A stretch of 64,000 bases of DNA from Mycobacterium sp. SMC-2 (lineage in GTDB: Bacteria > Actinomycetota > Actinomycetes > Mycobacteriales > Mycobacteriaceae): assembly GCF_025263485.1 (NCBI RefSeq), contig NZ_CP079863.1, positions 3,224,001 to 3,288,000 on the forward strand. Direction: 5' to 3'. The notes under the pieces are model-generated. The model was not told the DNA's origin. It did no database searches and worked only from the letters and a program-made list of their open reading frames with translations. This document shows, in pieces, positions 52,786 through 59,946 of the stretch. Position 1 is the first letter of the stretch. The number at the start of each line of letters is the position of its first letter. Position numbers and translations under genes: made by a program.

Positions 52786-53789
52786 CGCGCCCACCGGCGC
52801 GCCGCGAGCCAGGCGGCCAGCCCCGCCGCGCCGAGCGCGCCGGTGCCGCTGGCCATCGGGTGCTGCGACGCCCACAGTTGCGGGCTCAGGTCGTGAGATT
52901 GGTCGTCGAACCCACCGTGGGCGCCGTGGTCACTGCCCGGCTCCTGATCGAGCGGGTGCCACAGGTTGTGCGGCCGCCCCGGACTGACGCGCTCCTCGGT
53001 CTGCTGCGAGTCGTATCCGGTGCGGCCCAGGTAGCGGTCCAGCAGCGGCGCGACGAACTTCTGCGCAAGCAGCGTCACCATCGTGCTGTCACCGACCCAA
53101 TATTGTTTGCGTTCGGGGTGATCCGCCGCATACAGCACCCCGCGGGCGGCGACCTCGGGCTGGTAGATCGGCGGCACCGGCTGGGGATGGCGCGGCAACC
53201 GGGACAGCACCCAGGAGAACTGCGGGGTGTTGACCGCGGGCATCTGCGCCAAAGTGATCCGCACCTTCGAACGTTCGTGCAGCAACTCACAGCGCACCGA
53301 TTCGGTAAAACCGTTGATCGCGTGCTTGGCGCCGCAGTAGGCCGACTGCAGCGGGATGGATCGCTGGCTGAGCGCGGAGCCGACCTGCACGATGGTGCCC
53401 CGGTCGCGCGGGCGCATCTTGGCCAGCGCCGCCATGGTGCCGTGCACGTAGCCGAGGTAGGACACCTCGGTCACGCGCTTGAATTCCTCGGCGCTGATCT
53501 CGCTGAACGGCGCGAACACGGAGGTAAAGGCCACATTGACCCAGACGTCGATGGGCCCGAACGCCGCCTCGGTCTCGTCGGCGGCGGCGGCGACGGCCGC
53601 ATGGTCGGCGACGTCGGTGGGAATGGCCAGGGCCTTGCCGCCGCCGGATTCGACGTCGCGGGCCGCGCCGTCCAGGCCGGCGGACCCGCGGGCAAGCAGG
53701 GCGACGTTCGCCCCGCGCTGCCCGAACAGTTGGGCGGTGGCGCGGCCGATGCCGGCGCTCGCCCCGGTGATCACCACTGTCTGTGTCAT
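52782..53789 (-). CDS. Short-chain dehydrogenase/reductase
   Basis: The 335-residue SDR has the NAD(P) loop TGASAGIG (8-15), D59 and an NVA in place of the usual NNAG. S138, Y151 and K155 (GSALSQ, YCGAKHA) form the catalytic set. The C-terminal extension beyond about 260 is unusual, with a His/Asp-rich part and a final short hydrophobic helix ([18 protein letters not shown]) that could anchor it to the membrane. It lies between the GH15 glycosidase (21-base gap) and the enolase-type enzyme (4-base overlap), so it is part of the same operon. Confidence 0.9.
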   Translation of the reverse strand: MTQTVVITGASAGIGRATAQLFGQRGANVALLARGSAGLDGAARDVESGGGKALAIPTDVADHAAVAAAADETEAAFGPIDVWVNVAFTSVFAPFSEISAEEFKRVTEVSYLGYVHGTMAALAKMRPRDRGTIVQVGSALSQRSIPLQSAYCGAKHAINGFTESVRCELLHERSKVRITLAQMPAVNTPQFSWVLSRLPRHPQPVPPIYQPEVAARGVLYAADHPERKQYWVGDSTMVTLLAQKFVAPLLDRYLGRTGYDSQQTEERVSPGRPHNLWHPLDQEPGSDHGAHGGFDDQSHDLSPQLWASQHPMASGTGALGAAGLAAWLAARRWAR

Positions 53790-53810
53790 CCCAGAGTTGC
53801 CTTTCGTGTG

Positions 53811-55595
53811 TTAGTGGTTAGCGGCGTCGGCGAGGGTGGCCGTGCACTCCAGCATCAGCGCGTGCGCGAACGCCTGGGGGAGGTTGCCGCGCAGCTGGCG
53901 CTGCCGGACGTCGTATTCCTCGCAGAACAATCCGGGGGGCCCGCACGCGGAGCGGTTGCGTTCGAACCAGCGCATCGCGCAATGGGTATGTCCGAGTTGG
54001 TGTTCCGCGAGCGCCATCATGAATCCGCACAGCAGGAAGGCGCCCTCGGCGTCGCCGAGGTCACGCTCGTCGTGCCGGAACCGGTAGACGAACCCGTCGT
54101 CGGCGAGTTCCCGACGGACGGCGTCCAACGTGGCCCGGGTGCGCGGGTCGTCGGCGGGCACGGCGCCGCGCACCGGGGGCAGCAACAGCGACGCGTCGAC
54201 CCCGGTGAGTTGCGGGCTGCGTTGCCAATATCCCTGCGGGTGCAGGCTTTCCGAAGCGGTTTCCGCAAGGATCGCGTCCGCCAGCGAAGCGCAGGCGGCG
54301 ACCTCGGGGCCGCCGCCGGACACCTTGGCGATGGCGCGCAGCCCGGCCACACAGGCCAGGCGGGACTGCGTCCAGTGCTCGTCGTCGATCTCCCAGATGC
54401 CGGCGTCCGGCTCGCGCCAACGCTTTTCGATCGCGGCGATGGCGGTCTGCGCGGCGCGCCAGCCCTCGGCGTCGAGCCGGTCGGCGGCACCCGCCTTGGC
54501 CAGCAGCTGCAGGGTCTCGCCGAAGACGTCGAGCTGGAACTGCTGGTTGACCCAGTTGCCGACCTTGTCGGTGCCCCCCGGATATCCGGGCAGGTCGAGG
54601 TCTTCTTCGCTGGGTACCGCGTCGCCGGTGACGGTGTAGGCCGGCTTGAGGCCGGGGCCGTGTTCGAGCAACCGGGCGCCGACGAATCCGACCGCGCGGT
54701 CCAGCAATTCGGTCGCCCCGACGGTCGCGGCGGCGATCCCGGCGTACACCTGGTCGCGGATCCACGCGTAACGGTAGTCGTAGTTCTGGTTGGTGTGCGC
54801 GCGTTCGGGCAGGCTCATCGTGGCGGCGGCGACCATGCCGCCGCCGCTGCTGGTCAGCCCGCGCAGCACCGCGTACGAGTGCCGCCCGTCGCGGGGCGCG
54901 ACGGTGCAGTTCAGCTCGGGAGTGCTGCGGTGCCATGCGGCCTCCGTTGCGTCCCAGGCGATGCCGGGGTCCGGTGGCCGGTCGGGGAGCGCGCGTTCGG
55001 AGAGCTCCAGCACCAGGTCGTGCTGCCCGCCCTCCTCGACGGTGATCTCGCACATGAGCAGCTCGCGGCGGTCGCGCGCCAGCTTGACGGCGCGCGCGTC
55101 GCAGCCACCGCGCCAGCGCCACCGCAACCGTCCCGACTTCCCGCTCCACACCCCGTCGTCGACGCTCAGGTCGCCGGGGCCGTGCCGGCCGAATCCGGCG
55201 CTCGGCTGCAGCAGCACGCGCACGCGTGCGGTCCCGCGGCAGCCCATCAGGCGGCGCAGCAGCACCACCCGGTCGGGGTCACCCGGAAAGGCCAGCGCCT
55301 CCCGGCATTCCACGATGCCGTCGCGGGTGATCCAGCGGTTGCGCCAGATCAGGCTGCCCGGCTCGTAATAGCCGCCCCACACGTGCCGCACGTCGGTCGG
55401 CGTGACCGCATACATCCCGCCGCCTCCAATGAGATTCGAGAACACGGCGGCGGAATCCCACCGCGGCGCGCACATCCAGGTGACGTCGCCCTCGGGCCCG
55501 ACCAGGGCGCCCCGCTCGCCGTCGGCGAGCAACGCGTACTCGCGCAACACCCGGGGTGAGTACGTCGCCTCGACGTCGATCGCGCGGTCAGCCAC
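53811..55595 (-). CDS. Glycoside hydrolase family 15 (glucoamylase/trehalase-like)
   Basis: The 594-residue protein has an N-terminal trehalase-like domain (ALLADGERGALVGPEGDVTWMC, then RWDSAAVFS) and a GH15 (alpha/alpha)6 barrel. The barrel shows NYDYRYAWIRDQ, EPDAGIWEID with the probable catalytic acid E402, and the C-terminal EEYD...GNLPQAFAHALM with the probable base. There is no signal peptide, so it should be cytoplasmic. Mycobacterial GH15 relatives include trehalases, so trehalose or a glucan is a fair guess. GTG start at 55595, eight bases inside the GMC gene, indicating coupling with the oxidoreductase. Confidence 0.9.
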   Translation of the reverse strand: MADRAIDVEATYSPRVLREYALLADGERGALVGPEGDVTWMCAPRWDSAAVFSNLIGGGGMYAVTPTDVRHVWGGYYEPGSLIWRNRWITRDGIVECREALAFPGDPDRVVLLRRLMGCRGTARVRVLLQPSAGFGRHGPGDLSVDDGVWSGKSGRLRWRWRGGCDARAVKLARDRRELLMCEITVEEGGQHDLVLELSERALPDRPPDPGIAWDATEAAWHRSTPELNCTVAPRDGRHSYAVLRGLTSSGGGMVAAATMSLPERAHTNQNYDYRYAWIRDQVYAGIAAATVGATELLDRAVGFVGARLLEHGPGLKPAYTVTGDAVPSEEDLDLPGYPGGTDKVGNWVNQQFQLDVFGETLQLLAKAGAADRLDAEGWRAAQTAIAAIEKRWREPDAGIWEIDDEHWTQSRLACVAGLRAIAKVSGGGPEVAACASLADAILAETASESLHPQGYWQRSPQLTGVDASLLLPPVRGAVPADDPRTRATLDAVRRELADDGFVYRFRHDERDLGDAEGAFLLCGFMMALAEHQLGHTHCAMRWFERNRSACGPPGLFCEEYDVRQRQLRGNLPQAFAHALMLECTATLADAANH

Positions 55596-57288
55596 GGGCC
55601 CCGGCCCCCGATGCCCCGGCCGCGACGTCGCTGCCGATCTTTCCTTTCGCCATCCGCTCGGCGAGCCGCGAGGCCAGCGCCATGATCGTCAACGCCGGGT
55701 TCGCCGAGCCCTGCGTCGGGCACACCGAGCCGTCGGCGAGGAACAGGTTGGGCACGCCCCACACCCGGTGATCGGAGTCGACCGCCGAATTGTCGGGGCG
55801 GGTGCCCATCCGGGCGCCGCCGATCAGGTGGGCGAAGCGCTCGATGGTGAGCACGTCCTGGGCGCCGGCGGCGTGCAGGACGTCGCCGATCACCTTGGTG
55901 GAGTACGCCATGTTGGCCTTGTCGTTGTCGCACAGCGTGTAGTCGAACCGGGCCACGGGGAGGCCGTACGGGTCGGTCTCGTCGGCGAGGGTGACGCGGT
56001 TGTCCGGACGCGGCAGCAGCTCGTTGAGCACGCCGATGGTCGCCCAGTGGTTGTAGTCGCGCATGTACTCCCGTAACGCCCGGCCCCAATGCCCGTCGGC
56101 GAGCACGTGTTCGGCCCAGCCGATGGGCAGTGGCGACACGGTCTGGATGGAGAAGCCGCGGGCGAACCCGCGCGAGGGGTCGGTCTCGTAGAACTGTTCC
56201 GAGGACACCTCGGGCGGCGGGGCCTTGTACATCCGGACCTCTTCCGACCACCGGCCCGCGGATTGGGTGGCGCCCTGAACCATCACATAACGACCGACCT
56301 GGTCGTCGTTGTTGCCCAGCCCGTTCGGGAAGCGGTCGCTGGCGGAGTTCAGCAGCAGGCGCGGCGTTTCGATGGAATACCCGGCGATCGCGACGACCTT
56401 GGCCCGCTGCAGCCGCTCGGTGCCGCCGGCCTCGTCGTAGTAGACCACCCCTTTGGCCGCGCCGGTGTCGTCGAGCTCGACGCGGGCGGCCATGCAGTTG
56501 GCGCGGATCTCCACGGCGTGGGCCAGCGCGTCGGGCAGGTGGGTGACGTACGGGCTGGCCTTGGCGTTGACCTTGCAGCCCTGCAGGCAGTAGCCGCGGT
56601 AGATGCAGTGCGGGCGGTTGCCGAAGGTGCCGTTGACGATGCCGACGGGCCCGACCCGCATCTCGATGCCGAGCTGCATCGCGCCCCGCCACAGCTTGGC
56701 GGCCGCACCCGAAATGGGGTGTGGCGAGAAGGAATAACGATGGGGATAGCCCCACGGCCAGTTCTGCCCGGCCACCGGCAACTCGAGCTCGACGCGCTCG
56801 TAGTGCGGGCGGACGTCCTCGTAATCGATCGGCCAGTCCGCCCCGACCCCGTCGAGGGTGTGGGTGTGAAAGTCGCTGGGATGGAACCGCGGCGTGTAGC
56901 CCGCGTAGTGGACCATCGAGCCGCCCACCCCTCGACCGGAGTTGTTCTTGCCCAACTCGATCGGGTCGTCGCCGCCGATGATGCGCTTCTGCGTCCAGTA
57001 CAGCGAGTGGGAACCCGCCTCGTCGGACACCCAGTCCTCGTCCGGGTGCCAAAACGGGCCCGCCTCGAGGATCACCACCCGCCAGCCGGCCCGCGCCAGC
57101 CGTTGCGCGAGCACCGATCCGCCGGCGCCCGCACCGACGATCACCAGGTCGACCTCGTCGTCGTCGGCGTAGCGCCGCATGGTCTTTTCCCCGGGCAGGT
57201 CGCGCGAATGCACGTCGAGCAGGAACCGCGACTCGTTGTCCTTCGGCCCGATCGCGCCCCTCAGAAGCCCGCGGAGTCGGTCGCCCAT
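55588..57288 (-). CDS. GMC-family FAD oxidoreductase (gluconate/sugar dehydrogenase large-subunit-like)
   Basis: The 566-residue flavoprotein shows the FAD loop VIVGAGAGGSVLAQRLARAG and VILEAG, the GRGVGGSM segment, CIYRGYCLQGCK and the C-terminal GMC region (HLIGGARMGTRP, PNLFLADGSVCPTQGSANPALTIMALASR). It most resembles the large subunit of membrane-bound gluconate/sugar dehydrogenases, which pass electrons to a cytochrome or quinone. No signal peptide or Tat motif is seen. The ATG shares one base with the stop of the subunit-3-like gene (TGATG), so the two products probably form a complex. Confidence 0.92.
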   Translation of the reverse strand: MGDRLRGLLRGAIGPKDNESRFLLDVHSRDLPGEKTMRRYADDDEVDLVIVGAGAGGSVLAQRLARAGWRVVILEAGPFWHPDEDWVSDEAGSHSLYWTQKRIIGGDDPIELGKNNSGRGVGGSMVHYAGYTPRFHPSDFHTHTLDGVGADWPIDYEDVRPHYERVELELPVAGQNWPWGYPHRYSFSPHPISGAAAKLWRGAMQLGIEMRVGPVGIVNGTFGNRPHCIYRGYCLQGCKVNAKASPYVTHLPDALAHAVEIRANCMAARVELDDTGAAKGVVYYDEAGGTERLQRAKVVAIAGYSIETPRLLLNSASDRFPNGLGNNDDQVGRYVMVQGATQSAGRWSEEVRMYKAPPPEVSSEQFYETDPSRGFARGFSIQTVSPLPIGWAEHVLADGHWGRALREYMRDYNHWATIGVLNELLPRPDNRVTLADETDPYGLPVARFDYTLCDNDKANMAYSTKVIGDVLHAAGAQDVLTIERFAHLIGGARMGTRPDNSAVDSDHRVWGVPNLFLADGSVCPTQGSANPALTIMALASRLAERMAKGKIGSDVAAGASGAGARG

Positions 57289-58034
57289 CAGATCTCACCC
57301 TTTTGCACGACTTGGACCGGGTCTTCGTCCGTGGCGCCCGGGGTTTCGAACGGTTCGCGCGCGGCCGCGTCGCCGCTGGCCCCGCCCAGGCGCATGAAGC
57401 CGCGCGGGTAGGCCGGTCCGCCGAACCCGATCTCGTTCCACGCCCACGGGTGGGAGTAGAAGCCGGACAACGTCATTCGCATGCACACCGACCACGCGCG
57501 CTTGACGTTCAGGCGCTCCCACGCTCCGCCCTCCAGGTCGCCCTGGGAAAACTGGTCGATGATCGCCTCGCGCGTGTCGGGTTCGGCGTCGGCGAATGAA
57601 GGCTTCCCGTACCGGCTGGACGCGGTCTCGTCGAGCGCCCGCAGCACCAGCCGCCAGGTGTCGCGGTCGTCTGGCATGTCGGCGTACTGGTAGCCGTCGA
57701 GCCGCCCGTCGGCGAGCTTGGAGTCGACCGACTCGGCCGCCGGCACCCGCGGCTCGCGGTCCTGCGCCAGCACGGTGTCGCAGAACGCGCGCAGGCACGG
57801 CTCCTCCTCCGCGGTGAAGAACCGCAGCGGGCCGGGTGGCTCGAGCCGGGCCAGCATCACCTTCTTGGTCGCCTCGTCCCACGTGTCGGCCGTCTCCAGG
57901 ACGTCGAAATCCGGGTAGCGCCCGATCATTTGGGGCGTGACGCCGCGGCGCTGCTTGGGGAGCCAGGACGGGTGCGGGGGTTGGCGATCCTGGCGCAAGT
58001 TGGGTAGGTGGTCGGGGCGCGAGGTGTCGGCCAT
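57288..58034 (-). CDS. Gluconate 2-dehydrogenase subunit 3-like protein
   Basis: The 248-residue protein fits the subunit 3 family (FFTAEEEPCLRAFCDTVL, then GGAWERLNVKRAWSVCMRMTLSGFYSHPWAWNEIGFGGPAYPRGF). In known gluconate 2-dehydrogenases this subunit escorts the flavoprotein through the Tat system. Here no twin-Arg signal or membrane helix is seen at the N-terminus (MADTSRPDHLPNLRQD). It overlaps the GMC gene by one base and starts three bases after the membrane-protein gene. Confidence 0.87.
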   Translation of the reverse strand: MADTSRPDHLPNLRQDRQPPHPSWLPKQRRGVTPQMIGRYPDFDVLETADTWDEATKKVMLARLEPPGPLRFFTAEEEPCLRAFCDTVLAQDREPRVPAAESVDSKLADGRLDGYQYADMPDDRDTWRLVLRALDETASSRYGKPSFADAEPDTREAIIDQFSQGDLEGGAWERLNVKRAWSVCMRMTLSGFYSHPWAWNEIGFGGPAYPRGFMRLGGASGDAAAREPFETPGATDEDPVQVVQKGEI

Positions 58035-58037
58035 CGC

Positions 58038-58517
58038 TCAGCCCCGGAACCGTTCGCGGCGCAGGATCGAGGCCAGCAGGCCCATCCCCCCGACCATGCA
58101 CATCAGCCCGGGCGCCGCGATCGGCGGACCCATCGGCACGTTGTAGGACGCGTTCTTCCACCCGCCCGGCTTGCGGGCGACCCCGCGGGCGTGCAGGTAT
58201 TCACCCATCAGCCCGTTGGCGGTGTAGATGCCCGCGGTGATCGGCAGCCAGAGTTTGGCCCAGCGCCGCGAGAACACCCCGCCGATCCCGGCCACCACCA
58301 CCGGAGGCGTCACCACGATCGGGCTCCACATCCATTTGTTGCCGAAACTGGCTTTGTAGTGCTCGAAATAGATCTCCGCCGTCGTGACGACGGCGGCCAT
58401 GGCCGTCAGCCCGGAGAGCGAACGCTCGAAGCGACCGTGCGCGACGTCGTACAACGCCCGCTCGGCAAGGTGCCCGGCCTCGCCTGCGCGGCGTCCGCCG
58501 TTGCCTAACAACAACAT
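58038..58517 (-). CDS. Four-helix membrane protein of the GMC dehydrogenase operon
   Basis: The 159-residue protein is not recognised. Four hydrophobic segments are seen: LSGLTAMAAVVTTAEIYF, SPIVVTPPVVVAGIGGVF, LWLPITAGIYTANGLMG and APGLMCMVGGMGLLASIL. Scattered histidines (HY, HARG) could bind heme or quinone but no clear motif exists. AGGAAGGG precedes the ATG at 58517. Its tight link to the dehydrogenase genes suggests a membrane anchor or electron acceptor for the complex; that is inference. Confidence 0.82.
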   Translation of the reverse strand: MLLLGNGGRRAGEAGHLAERALYDVAHGRFERSLSGLTAMAAVVTTAEIYFEHYKASFGNKWMWSPIVVTPPVVVAGIGGVFSRRWAKLWLPITAGIYTANGLMGEYLHARGVARKPGGWKNASYNVPMGPPIAAPGLMCMVGGMGLLASILRRERFRG

Positions 58518-58529
58518 TGGTTTCCCTTC

Positions 58530-58694
58530 CTAGCTCGTTGGTTCACCCGAGTCACCGGTATTGAATTCCTTCGCGAACTGCTTGGGTGCCTTGATGCACG
58601 GTTTGGCCATGTCTTTGGGGTGCGCAAAGGTGGCGTGCGGTGGGATCGGAGGCCGCTCGCGGAGGAACCCGCAGCTGTCTTGCCCATGCGTCAC
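58530..58694 (-). CDS. Possible small protein at the head of the operon
   Basis: A 54-codon frame from a GTG at 58694 gives MTHGQDSCGFLRERPPIPPH to KEFNTGDSGEPTS, ending 12 bases before the membrane-protein start. About three quarters of its third codon positions are G or C, lower than its neighbours but better than the competing frame 58505-58687. No ribosome site is evident, so it may be leaderless or not a gene. It has two cysteines, a Pro-rich centre and no membrane helix. Function unknown. Confidence 0.35.
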   Translation of the reverse strand: MTHGQDSCGFLRERPPIPPHATFAHPKDMAKPCIKAPKQFAKEFNTGDSGEPTS

Positions 58695-58903
58695 CTCATT
58701 TCTGAACCGAAACACGCTCGGACAGCCACGGCGCGAGGAAGACTCGCGATGACTGCCCAGAGAACTGGTAGGCGCCCAGCTGTGTGCTTCAACCGAGGTG
58801 GTCCCGACGGCGCGTCGTGACCGCAGCGCATCCGGTGCGTACCCGGTTTGGATCGGCGCAAACCGTGCGCGTGGGTTTGACGGATGGGCCTCCGCGCGAA
58901 TCA

Positions 58904-58922
58904 CCGCCGTTCTGATCGGCGG
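58904..58922 (-). terminator. Hairpin after the porin gene
   Basis: CCGCCG-N7-CGGCGG forms a 6-bp GC stem nine bases beyond the porin stop. There is no U-tail, as is common for mycobacterial terminators. The rest of the 58695-58931 gap shows no gene or clear signal. Confidence 0.35.
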
Positions 58923-58931
58923 CCGCCACGC

Positions 58932-59669
58932 TCAGACGGATTTGGTGACCCCGACGTACGACAGCACCACGTCGGATTCGTCGGTCACCTGGGTCAGAGT
59001 CGCGTAGGAGCGGATGAACGACTGACCCACGCACCCGTCGATTTTGACGTGGAAGCCGGTAACGATGACCCGGGGATTCGGGCCCTTGAAGTCTTTCTTG
59101 ACCACCGGTACGACGATTACGACGCCGGGCTTGAGGCCCACGGTCAGCAGGCCGTTCAGCGGCGCGGTAACCAGCGGCACGACCGCCGGCGTACCGGCCA
59201 GCAGGCCGGTGAAGCCCAGGCCGGGGCTGACACCGGCGCCGCCCCCGACGGTGACGCCGTTGGACGTGCTCATGTCGATTCCGCAGCCGATCTCGTAACC
59301 CACCTCGAGGACGCCGTGCGGGTCCTCGACCCCATCCAGCGAACCGACGAACGTTCCGCGGGCGAGGTATTCGCGCGACGAGACCGCGGTGGTCAACGGC
59401 GCTATGGGGAATTGCGACTCGTCCTTGGCTCCGACCGTCAGGGTCCAGCCTTCGGGCGTCGTGAAGGTTACGGGATCGGACGAGGGCACCCGCCCGTCGT
59501 CCGATGCCACCGAAGCAGCGGCGGTTTCAGCGTCGGGATCGGCGGCCGTCGGGGGCGCCATGACCGTTGGCATGACCACGCACAACGCAAGGATCGCAGC
59601 GCGACGGACGACCACGGCTACCGGCCACACGTGCGACACCGTATGTACCGCGCGATTCCGGGTGCGCAA
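58932..59669 (-). CDS. MspA-family porin
   Basis: MspA-type porins are octameric outer-membrane channels for small hydrophilic solutes. The 245-residue precursor has a signal peptide (VVVRRAAILALCVVMPTVMAPPTAA) and then the MspA fold: TTPEGWTLTVGAKDESQFPIAPL, then SREYLARGTFVGSL, LEVGYEIGCGIDMS, and a C-terminal GFHVKIDGCVGQSFIRSYATL and DVVLSYVG. Two cysteines (GCG, DGC) may pair. The TTG at 59669 is the longest start; GTGs at 59639 or 59630 would give a more usual signal length. The gene is separated from the dehydrogenase operon by about 240 bases, and an uptake role for its substrate is only a guess. Confidence 0.9.
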   Translation of the reverse strand: MRTRNRAVHTVSHVWPVAVVVRRAAILALCVVMPTVMAPPTAADPDAETAAASVASDDGRVPSSDPVTFTTPEGWTLTVGAKDESQFPIAPLTTAVSSREYLARGTFVGSLDGVEDPHGVLEVGYEIGCGIDMSTSNGVTVGGGAGVSPGLGFTGLLAGTPAVVPLVTAPLNGLLTVGLKPGVVIVVPVVKKDFKGPNPRVIVTGFHVKIDGCVGQSFIRSYATLTQVTDESDVVLSYVGVTKSV

Positions 59670-59946
59670 TTTGCCCGGGTGCCTCGCGAAGTCGTTGTGC
59701 GTTCGTAACCGTTATGGGATGACGGGTCGCGCTCGTTGATGGCGACGGGAAAGCGTTAGCGGGGCGAGTCGCGCTCACCCTGGACGCGGCCGATGCGGCA
59801 GCCCCGGACGGGTGCGGGACCCGGGTCGACGATCGACCTGCACGACCTGCAATGGCTGACCGCCGCCGAGCAAATCGCCTGGCCAGAACCACCGAGCCCG
59901 CCGGTGTGCCATGATGGCGAAGCTGTCAAGACATAGGGGAGCGGCC

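Noticed and set aside
58505..58687. 60-codon leftward frame ending QCCC, with GAGG upstream of its ATG
   Set aside because: Third-position GC is low, it overlaps the membrane-protein start, and the alternative frame 58530-58694 has better codon bias. Neither is certain.
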